Positions 36,592 through 46,435 are shown, counted from the stretch's first letter. The stretch is 64,000 nucleotides of DNA from CAVZBW01 sp963773635 (GCA_963773635.1 CAVZBW010000005.1:2790001-2854000), one strand, 5' to 3'. Numbers and translations: made by a program. The notes: a model not told the origin generated them from the sequence alone.

Positions 36592-37729
36592 CCCGGCGCC
36601 GTCTCCCCTGGCGATCCCCGACGAGGTCCTCGAGGACCTGCGTCGCCGGGTCCTGGCGACCCGCTGGACCGACTCGGTGAGGGGCTCCGGCTGGTCCCAC
36701 GGCACCGACCTCGACTACCTGCGGGAGCTCTCGGAGTACTGGGTGGACGGCTTCGACTGGCGCGCCCAGGAGCGGCTGGTCAACCAGCACCTGCCCGGTT
36801 GGAGCGCGGACGTGGACGGTGGTCGGATGCACTACGCCCGGCTGCCGGGGGTCGGGCCCGACCCGCTCCCGCTCGTCCTGCTCCACGGCTGGCCCGGCTC
36901 CTTCTTCGAGATGTACAAGATCGCACCCCTCCTTGCCGACCCCGGCGCCCACGGGGCCGATCCGGCCGACGCGTTCGAGGTGATCGTGCCCTCGCTGCCC
37001 GGCCACGGGTTCTCCGAGGCGGTGCTCCGTCCCGGCTATGGCGCCGACGAGTGTGCGAGCTCCGTCCATCGGCTGATGACGGGGGTCCTCGGCATCCCGA
37101 GGTTCGGGGCCCAGGGCGGCGATCGCGGCGCGTTCGTGTCCGCAGGTTTGGCTCACCGTCACCCGTCCGCGGTCCTCGGCATCCACCTCAACTTCCCGGG
37201 TGCGATCGTCGGCGAGGGGGCCGACCTGGACGACGAGGAGCGCAACTGGCTCGAGGCCCAGATGCGATGGTTCGCGGAGGAGGGCGGGTACATCGCGATC
37301 CAGGGCACCCGCCCCCAGACCCTCGGCTTCGCCCTCAACGACTCGCCGGTCGGTCTCCTCGCGTGGATCGTCGAGAAGTGGAGGGCGTGGAGCGACTGCG
37401 GGGGCGACGTCGAGTCGTGCTTCACCAAGTCGGAGCTCCTGACCAACGCGACCATCTACTGGGTCACCGAGACGATCCGGTCCTCGATGCACTACTACTA
37501 CGAGCACCGCTGCACCCCACCGGTGGCGATGCGGCCCGTGCCCATCGACGTGCCGACCGGCGTGGCCGTCTTTCCCGCGGAGCTCCTCCGCCCTCCCCGA
37601 CGTGCGGTGGAGCGAAAGTACGACGTCCGGCGGTGGTCCGAGATGCCCGCCGGAGGCCACTTCGCCGCCATGGAGCAACCCCTCGCGCTGGCGGAGGACG
37701 TCCGGGCCTTCTTCCGGGCGATCCGATGA
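36584..37729 (+). CDS. Epoxide hydrolase (alpha/beta hydrolase with EHN domain)
   Basis: A 381-residue protein. The N-terminal EHN domain (IPDEVLEDLRRRVLATRWTD) is followed by an alpha/beta hydrolase with the HGWP oxyanion motif. The nucleophile is probably Asp180 in QGGDRGAFVS, and the catalytic His is 359 in AGGHFAAMEQP. Such enzymes open epoxides to diols. The ATG overlaps the previous gene by eight bases, and the next gene starts inside its stop codon (ATGA). Possible partners are the P450 to the right and the acyltransferase below. Confidence 0.9.
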   Translation: MADPAPSPLAIPDEVLEDLRRRVLATRWTDSVRGSGWSHGTDLDYLRELSEYWVDGFDWRAQERLVNQHLPGWSADVDGGRMHYARLPGVGPDPLPLVLLHGWPGSFFEMYKIAPLLADPGAHGADPADAFEVIVPSLPGHGFSEAVLRPGYGADECASSVHRLMTGVLGIPRFGAQGGDRGAFVSAGLAHRHPSAVLGIHLNFPGAIVGEGADLDDEERNWLEAQMRWFAEEGGYIAIQGTRPQTLGFALNDSPVGLLAWIVEKWRAWSDCGGDVESCFTKSELLTNATIYWVTETIRSSMHYYYEHRCTPPVAMRPVPIDVPTGVAVFPAELLRPPRRAVERKYDVRRWSEMPAGGHFAAMEQPLALAEDVRAFFRAIR

Positions 37730-39488
37730 CCGTGCGCCGGCTGGGGCCGACCGACACGGCATACTTCTCGGCGGATCGGCAGCCCCTTTCGGTCACTCTC
37801 CTGCGCTTCTCGCCCCGCCCCGACGGATCCGTGCCGGCGGCCGAGGAGATCATCTCGCACGCCCGGCACGTGTTGATGCAACCCGATGCCTCCTTAGCCC
37901 TCCGGGCAGCGCGTCAACGGGTCCGCCGCGTGCCGGGCAACGTCGCTCGGCCGTTCTGGGAGGACGATCCGGATTTCGACGCTCGCCGGCACGTGTGCCT
38001 CCACGACGGTTCCCGGGTCGGCAACGGGTCGAGGGAGATCGTGCTCGACGCCATGAGCCGCCCGCTGGACCTCGAGCGGCCGTTGTGGCGAGTCGAGATC
38101 GTCCCGTCGCTCGACGGGACGGAGGATTTCGGGCTGCTCGGTACTCAGCACCACGCTCTCGGCGAGGGCGGATGGTCGTTCGCGGCGCTCGCACAGCTCG
38201 CCCTGTCCCTCACGCCCGACGTACCGGAGGTGGACGACACCGTGGGGGCCTGGCGGCCGTCGAGCGAAGCTCCCCCCGGCCGGGTCCTCGGGACGGCTCT
38301 CGCCGAGCGTCTCTCGTCCGCCGTCGCCGCCTGCCGGTCGGGCGCGCGCGCCGCCGGCCGGAGGGATCCCGGAACCTTCACCGGGGAGATCGCTCGGGTC
38401 GCCTCGTACTTTCACGAGAGGTCGGTGCAGCAGTCACGGTGGCGCCACCACGACGATCGGGCAGGCCGGGGAAGCCCGCAACTTCACGAGTACCGTCTCT
38501 CGCTCCTCGAGACCCGGGTCGCCTCCAGGGCCTTCGCCTGCACCATCACCGATCTCCTGCTCGCTGCGGTCGGCGCCGCCTGGTCCGTCGTCGATCCCGA
38601 AGCGACCGAGGCGTGGATCGCGATGCCGGTGAGCCTGAGGGAGGCCGGCGACGAATCGGCGACCAACCGATTCGGCCTGGCCAGCGTGAGCGTGCCCTGC
38701 GGCCAGGACCTCCTCACGACCTTGCGGGCCGCCCAGGACAGCTCGTCCCGAGCAAAGCAGCACGAGCTCGCGGAACCAGCGCCGACCTGGCGCTCCTCCG
38801 CTCGCACGTACCCCGCCTGTCACGTCACGGCCCCTGGGGCCGGGTCAACGCTCAGCTCCTTCTCTCCAACATGCCCGGCTTTCCCTTCACCCTCTATTGC
38901 CACGGGTCACCTCTTTGCGACGCGCTGGCCGGGTCCTCGCTGGGGGAGCGACTCTGGGGCAAGTTGACCTTCGTGACCTTCGGCGAGTGGATCCACGGGA
39001 CCCTGATCGAAGCCACAGGGCCGGGTGGTGTGGGTGCGGCATTCGACCGTATCTATGGTGAAAACCTCGAGGAGCTGTGCCGGATCGCGGTGAGCCGCAA
39101 CCTGCTCGCGCGCCAGCCCCACTTCATGGCCCTTTCCCCGACTCGTCTCGACGAGCTGACCCGTCGCTCCAAGGTCGTCTCGTTCCAATCTGGCGACGAG
39201 ATCGTCGCCCAAGGCGACCCGGCCAACGCCTTTTATGTCGTCAGGAGTGGCTCGGCCACCGTCAGCGTCGACGGTGTGCAGCGAAGTGTCATCGGTGTGG
39301 GAACGGGGTTTGGCGAGGTGGCCCTCGTCCGTGGAGAGGGCCGGCAAGCCACGGTCACGGCTGCCGAACCGGTCGAGGCGCTGTGCATCGACGGCGCCTC
39401 CTTCCACGCGGTATTCGGCTCGGACCCGGTCAACGCCCGACCCCTGGGGGCGATCGTCGCCAACTATGAGACAGACATGGACGAGTGA
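37726..39488 (+). CDS. WS/DGAT-like acyltransferase fused to a cyclic-nucleotide-binding domain, frameshifted
   Basis: The two frames join into about 587 residues. The first 460 are a WS/DGAT acyltransferase (wax ester synthase/diacylglycerol acyltransferase): PFWEDDPDFDARRHV, MSRPLDLERPLWRVEIV and the HHxxxDG site as HHALGEG at 142-148, where Glu replaces the usual Asp. The second frame continues VNAQLLLSNMPGFPF and then LLARQPHFMALSPTRL, with a Crp-like sensor domain (about 475-580) that keeps the cassette FGEVALVRGEGRQATV. The break is near 38772, where one missing base shifts the frame. It overlaps the epoxide hydrolase by four bases. Confidence 0.82.
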
Positions 39489-39511
39489 TGTGAAGGAGTG
39501 ACGTGAAAGGT

Positions 39512-39537
39512 CTGCGTGCGCCGCGGCGCTCTCGCAG
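39512..39537. terminator. Possible bidirectional terminator between the convergent acyltransferases
   Basis: CTGCG and CGCAG flank a GCGCCGCGGCGC palindrome, giving a GC-rich stem in the 58-base gap between the two converging genes. No T run is present, as often in high-GC actinobacteria. Confidence 0.35.
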
Positions 39538-39546
39538 CCCGAGCGG

Positions 39547-41319
39547 TCAGTCGATGGACCCGGATACGCCCAGATACCCCTCGACGATGGCGTGTACCGG
39601 CCTGGCGTTCAGCTCATCCTCGAACACTGCCCGAAAGACGTCGGCGGGCACGCGGAGCACCTCGACAGGCTCGAGGGCCTCGACGGACGCCGATCGTCCT
39701 CCGCCGCGGACGAGGCTTACCTCTCCGAAGGAGTCTCCGGGACCCAAGGTGACCGCGTCACCATTGTCCTTCGTGACTGCCACGGAACCGGTCTCGATGA
39801 CATAGAAGGCGTCGGGCTTCTCTCCCTGGGTGACGATCGGATCCCCCGGCTTGAAGGAGACCGGTTCCGCCGAGCGGGCCAGGGCGTCGAGCTCCCTGGT
39901 CGACAAGGCGACGAAGTGGGGCTGCTCGCTCAGGAGTCGATAGTGGCGGCTGAGGGTGAGGAGCCTCTCCACGTTGTCCCGGAAGGCGCGATCGAATTCC
40001 ACCGCGGCGTCCTCCAGCCCCGCATCGCTCAGGAGCGTGCCGGTGAGGGAGTCCCCGAAGGAAGCGAAGGTGAACTTGAACGGGCTGAAATGCAACGAGG
40101 AGGTGCTCAGGGCGTGGCGCATCGGCGCGCCCAGGCAGTAGACGTCCATCGGGAGAGCCGGCAGGTTCGACAGGACCACGTCAACCGGCTTGCGCGTGCG
40201 CTGGTAGATCCACTGCTGTGCAGGAACAGGCAGGTGTGAGATGGTCGCTCCGAGGTCGGCGAGCGCCCTGGCGTGTCCCTCCGCCTTGATCTTCTCCACG
40301 GCGGTCCCGGCGCGCCGCACCATGACGAGGAGGTCGTCGCTGCACGGCACCGCCGTGTCCACCATCGCGATGAGGTTCGAACGAGACGAATCGCCGGAGG
40401 TTCGCAGACTCACGGGGAAGGAGATGGTCAGCGACGACGCGCCGGGCCTGACGGAGGGCCACGCCGCGCCCACGGCGGCCAGCAGCACCTCCATGATCGT
40501 CGTCCCGAAGGTCCGCGAGATGATTCGAAGATCGAGGAGGGAGAGGCGGTACTCGCCGACCTTCCAATCGGTACGGTCCGACCGGGTCGGGGTTGCCTGC
40601 GGTCGGCTGGACGACGCCGGGACGTTGTGGACGAGGGACGTGATCCTCGCCACGTACGCCGACGCCGACGAGACGTCGAGGTGCTTGGCACGCTGAATTG
40701 AGCTTCGCCATGACCTGGCATAGCCCCTCAAGCGGTCCTCGATGCCGTCCGCGGCAATGCGGGGCAGCGAGCGGGGACGATCGGGGGACCAGCGCTCGGT
40801 GATGTCCCTCGGGGGTGGAATGTCCGGAGTGAAGGTGAGCGCCACGATGCTGGCGGCGAGAAAGCCGAAGAGGCCGTCGCCCATTGCATGGTGGAGGGTG
40901 AGGACCAGGCCGAAGGAGTTGTCCGAGATGTTGTCCACGACCTCGATCCGCCACAGGGGATGTGCGAGATCGAGAGGTCGGCTCATGGCATCGATCAGCA
41001 GCTCACCGAGATGGTCGACGTCGACCGGAGCGTCGAGGGGATGCCGGCGGACGTGGTGCTTCACGTCGAAGTTCGGATCGTCTTCAAAGAAGGGTTGGCC
41101 GTGATGGGCCGTCGGGCGACGAACTCGTTGGCGTAGGAACCGTACCGGGTCGGGTATGTCGGTCGGAGCCAACCCCTGCTCCACGTGGGCGATGAACTCC
41201 TCGGAGGTCGGCAAGGAACCGTCCGGGCGTGGGCCGAACGAGATGACGAACACCATCATCGATTGAGGCTCACTACCCCAGACCATCGCGTCGAGGGGAC
41301 GGAGCCGCTCGGCCGTCAC
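39547..41319 (-). CDS. WS/DGAT-like acyltransferase fused to a cyclic-nucleotide-binding domain
   Basis: A 590-residue paralogue of the converging gene, with the frame intact. The acyltransferase has PFFEDDPNFDVKHHV, MSRPLDLAHPLWRIEVV and the canonical HHAMGDG at 143-149, so this copy keeps the acidic residue. A cNMP domain (about 470-580) follows with GEKPDAFYVIETG and the phosphate-binding cassette FGEVSLVRGGGRSASV, in which Glu and Arg are kept. Such enzymes make storage wax or triacylglycerol from acyl-CoA. The sensor domain suggests allosteric control by cAMP or cGMP (inference). It is divergent to the P450. Confidence 0.9.
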   Translation of the reverse strand: MTAERLRPLDAMVWGSEPQSMMVFVISFGPRPDGSLPTSEEFIAHVEQGLAPTDIPDPVRFLRQRVRRPTAHHGQPFFEDDPNFDVKHHVRRHPLDAPVDVDHLGELLIDAMSRPLDLAHPLWRIEVVDNISDNSFGLVLTLHHAMGDGLFGFLAASIVALTFTPDIPPPRDITERWSPDRPRSLPRIAADGIEDRLRGYARSWRSSIQRAKHLDVSSASAYVARITSLVHNVPASSSRPQATPTRSDRTDWKVGEYRLSLLDLRIISRTFGTTIMEVLLAAVGAAWPSVRPGASSLTISFPVSLRTSGDSSRSNLIAMVDTAVPCSDDLLVMVRRAGTAVEKIKAEGHARALADLGATISHLPVPAQQWIYQRTRKPVDVVLSNLPALPMDVYCLGAPMRHALSTSSLHFSPFKFTFASFGDSLTGTLLSDAGLEDAAVEFDRAFRDNVERLLTLSRHYRLLSEQPHFVALSTRELDALARSAEPVSFKPGDPIVTQGEKPDAFYVIETGSVAVTKDNGDAVTLGPGDSFGEVSLVRGGGRSASVEALEPVEVLRVPADVFRAVFEDELNARPVHAIVEGYLGVSGSID

Positions 41320-41350
41320 TGTCCCACTTAATCACAACCTGCTTCGCCCT

Positions 41351-41385
41351 GGAGTCGAACGGCCGGTGCCGTCCGACTCGACTCC
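41351..41385. promoter_or_regulatory. Inverted repeat between acyltransferase and P450 starts
   Basis: GGAGTCGA and TCGACTCC are perfect 8-base arms around a 19-base spacer that itself contains ACGG/CCGT. The element lies in the divergent promoter region and could be an operator for either gene. No dedicated regulator gene is adjacent. Confidence 0.45.
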
Positions 41386-41451
41386 CGACGGCATCGTGTG
41401 GCAGCCTGTCGCGCAGTTCGTACCGGGGGATTGGGGCTATGCGAGGTCGAC

Positions 41452-42681
<1,230 letters not shown>

Positions 42682-42738
42682 CGAGGTCCCGTGTAGGAAG
42701 GGTGAGTGTCGGCCAGAGCCGACCTGCACCCGAGCCGG

Positions 42739-43083
42739 TCACGATGCCGGGTACCGGATGCGTCGTCGTGGAACGGCCGGGTTGGACCGCTCCGCCCGCC
42801 CGTCACTGGGCCTGTTCGTGGCTCGCCGGCGAGCGACGGGTGTCCGGGGCGCCTCGACGACGATCTTCTCCAGGAGCAGTGCCTTGCGCGGGCACGTCTG
42901 CACGGCCTGCCCTGCCAGGTCCATCAACTGGGGAGGAACCTCCGCGTCGTCGAGCACCGGGTAGCCCCACTCGTCGAGCCAGATGAGCTCCGGCACGAGC
43001 TCCGAGCAGTACCCAAATCCGTCGCAGGCGACCGGATCGACACGCATCCGCCAGGACACCCTCACGGCGGGGGACGTCGTCAC
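42739..43083 (-). CDS. [3Fe-4S]-type P450 ferredoxin
   Basis: A 114-residue protein. Cys20-x5-Cys26 (CDGFGYC) and Cys64-Pro65 (TCPRKAL) form the three-Cys cluster pattern of P450-linked ferredoxins, with GYPVLDD between them. The middle residue of CX5C is Phe23. The last 40 residues are Arg-rich and not typical. GTG at 43083 overlaps the previous gene's stop (GTGA). It would receive electrons from a reductase and pass them to a P450, possibly the convergent one. Confidence 0.88.
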   Translation of the reverse strand: MTTSPAVRVSWRMRVDPVACDGFGYCSELVPELIWLDEWGYPVLDDAEVPPQLMDLAGQAVQTCPRKALLLEKIVVEAPRTPVARRRATNRPSDGRAERSNPAVPRRRIRYPAS

Positions 43084-43421
43084 GAGGCGCCGGTGGCCGC
43101 GTGGACGTGCGGAGTGGTGGTCGGCGGGGCGGCGACCGGGGGATTGGCGGGTTGGCCGAGGCCCGATGAGCCCGACGAGCCGGACGACCCCGATGAGCCG
43201 GACGAGGCTCCGGAGACGCCGCCCCCCGCCGAGCCGGTACCGGCGGACGGAGGCAGAGAGCTGCTCGCAGGGTGGTGACCGGGGAAGTCGTGGGCGACGA
43301 CTCCGATCAAGGATCCGGTCCCGACGATCGCGGCGGCTACGAGCCAGCGGGTGAGGCGGCGGACCCGCTCGATGGCGCCGTCGCGGGCGGCTGGATCGTG
43401 GCGATGGCCAATCGGCTGCAC
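43080..43421 (-). CDS. Small membrane-anchored protein with Ser/Gly-rich tail
   Basis: 113 residues, unrecognised. A basic segment (DPAARDGAIERVRRLTRW) leads to one hydrophobic helix (LVAAAIVGTGSLIGVVAHDF, about 26-46). The extracytoplasmic part is low complexity, with repeated SSGSSG and then Pro/Thr. The stop overlaps the ferredoxin start, so the two are coupled. It may be a membrane partner of the ferredoxin, but this is only inferred from position. An array of 18-bp repeats lies just upstream of its start. Confidence 0.58.
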   Translation of the reverse strand: MQPIGHRHDPAARDGAIERVRRLTRWLVAAAIVGTGSLIGVVAHDFPGHHPASSSLPPSAGTGSAGGGVSGASSGSSGSSGSSGSSGLGQPANPPVAAPPTTTPHVHAATGAS

Positions 43422-43447
43422 GGTACCGATCCTCGCGGTCCCGCCTT

Positions 43448-43501
43448 AAGTCCTCGTGAAGATCCAGGTCCTCGTGAAGATCCAGGTCCTCGTGAAGATC
43501 C
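43448..43501. repeat. Three 18-bp direct repeats upstream of the ferredoxin operon
   Basis: AGGTCCTCGTGAAGATCC occurs three times in tandem; the first copy has a single mismatch (AA for AG). On the minus strand it lies 27 bases before the GTG of the small membrane protein, in the 115-base gap after the flavoprotein gene. It may be regulatory or simply an amplified microsatellite. Confidence 0.85.
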
Positions 43502-43536
43502 GGCCGAGACCCCGGGAGCGTTCGAGACGTCTGCAG

Positions 43537-44892
43537 CTACTCGGCCGCATCGGCCAGCGCCTCGGCGAGCGCCGGGTGCACGAGCATGGACTCGGCGATG
43601 TCCGCCACCCTCAGCTCGGCGGTGACCGCGAGAGCGATGATCGAGATGAGCTCCGCCGCCGACTCGCCGACGATGGACCCTCCGAGGACGACCCCCGTCG
43701 CAGGGTCCGAGATGATCTTGACGAAGCCGCGTGTGTCGTTGTTGATCAGCGCCTTGGCGGTGGAGGCGAAAGGTACCTTGGTCACCCGGATCTTCCTGCC
43801 TTCTGAGAAGGCCTCCGCCTCGGCGACGCCGACGTCGGCGATCTCCGGCTCGGTGAAGATCGCCGAGGGCGCCCGGTCGTAGTTGAGGTGGCGGTGGGCC
43901 ACCGAGTGGCCGATCGCGATGTGCTCGGCGATCTTGCGGCCCTGCATCGAGGCCACCGAGGCCAGCGGGAGCTTGCCGGAGAGGTCCCCCGCGGCGTAGA
44001 TGTGCGGGACGTTGGTCTGGCAGTGGTGGTTCACGGGAACGTAGCCCGCCGGATCGACGGCCACCCCGGCGGCGGCCAGGTCGAGGCCCTCGCTGTTGGG
44101 CACGGATCCAATGGCCAACAACGCGTGCGAGGCCTCGACGACCCGGCCGTCGTCGCACCCGACGCGGACTCCCTCGGGGGTCCGCGTGAGGCCCTTTGCC
44201 CGGGCGCCCTTGAGCAGGTGGACGCCCCGGCGGATGAAGTTCTCCTCGAGCGCGGCCGCCACCTCGGGGTCCTTGTTGGGGAGGACGTGCTGGCGACTCA
44301 CGACGAGGGTGATCTCCGAGCCGAGGGAACCGAACATGTGCACGAACTCGACGCCGGTCACCCCTGAGCCGATGACCGCGAGGTGCCTCGGCAGCTCCTT
44401 GGGGGGGTAGGCCTCGCGGGTCGTGAGCACCCGGTCGCCGTCGGGATCGGCCCAGTCGGGCACCCGAGGTCGGCTTCCCGTCGACAGCAGCACGGTGTCC
44501 GCCTCGAATTCCCGCTCTCCCTCGTCGGTCTCGGCGATCACGAGGTGGGGCCCACCCATACGCCCGGACCCCCGGACCAGCTCCACTCCCTGGCGACCGA
44601 GCAGCTCGACGGTGGCCGCCTCGAGACGCGCCTCGATGGCGGCGACCCTCGCGGCGAGCGTCTCGAGGTCGAGTCGGGCCCCGACGTCCGCAAGTCCCAT
44701 GCCGCCCATCCGCTGGAGGTCGGAGAGAGCGCCACCGGTCGCGATCATCGTCTTGGAGGGGATGCAGTCGAGGAGGTGGGCCGCTCCACCGGCGAGGTCG
44801 CGCTCGACGACGACCACCTCGACGCCGAAACGGGCCGCGGCGGACGCGGCCTGGATGCCGGCAGGACCCCCGCCCACCACCACGAAGCGCAT
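43537..44892 (-). CDS. LpdA-like NAD(P)H-quinone oxidoreductase (pyridine nucleotide-disulfide family)
   Basis: A 451-residue flavoprotein with FAD motif VVVGGGPAGIQAASAAARFG at 4-23 and the second dinucleotide motif LAVIGSGVTGVEFVHMFGSLG. The place of the redox CxxxxC has GGAAHLLDCIPSKT: Ala38 stands for the first Cys and Cys43 is alone, so it cannot act as a dithiol reductase. M. tuberculosis LpdA (Rv3303c) shows the same change and acts as an NAD(P)H:quinone reductase. ATG at 44892 gives MRFVVVGGG; longer starts exist. It is divergent to the cNMP-domain gene. Confidence 0.9.
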   Translation of the reverse strand: MRFVVVGGGPAGIQAASAAARFGVEVVVVERDLAGGAAHLLDCIPSKTMIATGGALSDLQRMGGMGLADVGARLDLETLAARVAAIEARLEAATVELLGRQGVELVRGSGRMGGPHLVIAETDEGEREFEADTVLLSTGSRPRVPDWADPDGDRVLTTREAYPPKELPRHLAVIGSGVTGVEFVHMFGSLGSEITLVVSRQHVLPNKDPEVAAALEENFIRRGVHLLKGARAKGLTRTPEGVRVGCDDGRVVEASHALLAIGSVPNSEGLDLAAAGVAVDPAGYVPVNHHCQTNVPHIYAAGDLSGKLPLASVASMQGRKIAEHIAIGHSVAHRHLNYDRAPSAIFTEPEIADVGVAEAEAFSEGRKIRVTKVPFASTAKALINNDTRGFVKIISDPATGVVLGGSIVGESAAELISIIALAVTAELRVADIAESMLVHPALAEALADAAE

Positions 44893-45094
44893 CACCTCGA
44901 GCCGGACCTCACGAGCGACCACTCCTGGGACCACACGGGCGACCTGGGGTGAAGGGAAGGCATCAGATCGGCGGTCCTTGGGGAGAGGGGGAACCGACGG
45001 GCAAGCTCCACAAATAGCACGTCACCCGCCAGGACAGCCAGACGGTGTGCCGGCGGGAGGAGCTACAGTCACACCGGACAGGGGGAGTTGCCCG

Positions 45095-46435
45095 ATGCGT
45101 CTCGAATCGTCGGTGACCAGCATCTCTTGGATTCCGTCGGAGTCGGTCTCCGGCTTGCCCAAGGTCGCGTTCGTCGCCGGGGCCACCCACTACGACGACC
45201 CTCCGCCCGATCGCATCGAGTCGACGGAGGAGCTGGTGAGCCTCTTTGCGGCCGAGCGGTTCCGGTTCGCCAACCGTCTCTCGGCCTGGATCGAGGTCGA
45301 CGGGGGCCGAGTGGTGGATGCGGGCTACAGCGGCCGGGGCTACATCAGCTGCACCCGGGTTCGGCTGGGCCGTGTCGCGGAGATCGTCTTCCAGCCCGCG
45401 GAGTTTCCCGAGCTGCGTGCCGAGCCCGAGATAGGCGACACCGCCGTCCGGTTCGTGCAGACGACGGGCGGTCGGACGGGCATGCCGGCTCCTCGCCGCG
45501 TCCGGAGGCGACCGCTCGTGCAGTGGGCGTCTCCCTCCGTCTGGACGACCCTGGCCCTCACGATCTCAGCCGACGGCTCCTCCCAGGGGGAGCTCGTGGG
45601 TGCCAGCCAGTTTCCCCGGCACTGGGTCTACGGGCCGGACGGCCTGCTCGAGGCGAAGAGCGGGCTGGCGGCCTTGCGAGAGTGGTACCAGACCTCCTTC
45701 GGCCTGCACAGTCCATGGGGAGACGAGGATTCCAAGCCCTTTGTGGCGCTGGCCGAGACCGCGCTCGAACGCCAGCTCTCCGAGACCATCATGCGTGGCG
45801 GGGAGAAGCCTTCGGTCCGGAGGATCCCGGAGGGCTCGTTGCTCACGAGGCAGGGCGAGGAGGGTGCCGAGATGTACCTTCTCCTCGACGGCATCCTCGA
45901 GGTCGTCGTCGACGGCGACAAGCTCGCCGACCTCGGCCCCGGCGCGATCGTCGGCGAGCGCGCCGTGCTCGAGGGGGGGCGTCGCACCGCCTCCCTACAA
46001 GCGGTCACCGACTGCACCGTGGCGGTGGCGACCGCTGGACAGATCGACCGGGACAAGCTGGCCGTCGTCTCCGTGGGCCACCATCGGGAAGACTCCCCCC
46101 CTCTCCCTCCTAGCCGAGTACGCCGAGGAGGCCGGTTCCCAGGGACGCAGGTTCGGCGTCCATTGCGGCGGCCGAGGGACGAGCACGCCGGGCCGCCATG
46201 CTCGCCGAGGTGGCCTCGTCGTTGCAGACCGAGACCGGTTGGCAGGACCCCGACCTCCTCGACTGGTTCTGGAAGACGCTGGGCTCGGCCTTTGCGGCGC
46301 TCGATCCCCGGTCCCTGGCCGACGCCCGGGAGGTCGCCGCGGGATGTCGGTCGAGGCGGCTCTCGACTAGGCGGCGAGCGAGGAGGATTGAGCCGAGGCT
46401 GGGGGCGGGGTCCGGTGGGTGCCGGGCGCCAGTAG
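45095..46435 (+). CDS. Protein with C-terminal cyclic-nucleotide-binding domain; C terminus uncertain
   Basis: Begins MRLESSVTSISWIPSESVSG after GGGGGAG. About 220 residues of unknown type (WIEVDGGRVVDAGYSGRGYI, FPRHWVYGPDGLLEAKSGL) precede a cNMP-binding domain at about 235-330, where GERAVLEGGRRTASLQAV is the cassette. I recall this family in acidimicrobial genomes. From about 46095 the open frame loses normal composition, and plausible coding sequence hops to other frames up to a stop at 46370 (ending MSVEAALD). One or more indels are likely, one probably in the C7 run at 46096-46102. The frame as read ends at 46435. It is the third protein with a cNMP domain within 9 kb. Confidence 0.75.
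   Translation: MRLESSVTSISWIPSESVSGLPKVAFVAGATHYDDPPPDRIESTEELVSLFAAERFRFANRLSAWIEVDGGRVVDAGYSGRGYISCTRVRLGRVAEIVFQPAEFPELRAEPEIGDTAVRFVQTTGGRTGMPAPRRVRRRPLVQWASPSVWTTLALTISADGSSQGELVGASQFPRHWVYGPDGLLEAKSGLAALREWYQTSFGLHSPWGDEDSKPFVALAETALERQLSETIMRGGEKPSVRRIPEGSLLTRQGEEGAEMYLLLDGILEVVVDGDKLADLGPGAIVGERAVLEGGRRTASLQAVTDCTVAVATAGQIDRDKLAVVSVGHHREDSPPLPPSRVRRGGRFPGTQVRRPLRRPRDEHAGPPCSPRWPRRCRPRPVGRTPTSSTGSGRRWARPLRRSIPGPWPTPGRSPRDVGRGGSRLGGERGGLSRGWGRGPVGAGRQ
46198..46370 (+). other. Residual coding signal beyond the cNMP-domain gene
   Basis: In a frame different from the upstream gene, a helical stretch MLAEVASSLQTETGWQDPDL and following residues has strong GC at third positions, up to about 46340. 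It then continues more plausibly in a third frame to TAG at 46370. It looks like a broken end of the preceding gene or a small separate gene. No ribosome site is seen at the ATG 46198. Confidence 0.35.

Noticed and set aside
43448..43501. CRISPR array
   Set aside because: Only three units, no unique spacers between them, and no cas genes in the window.
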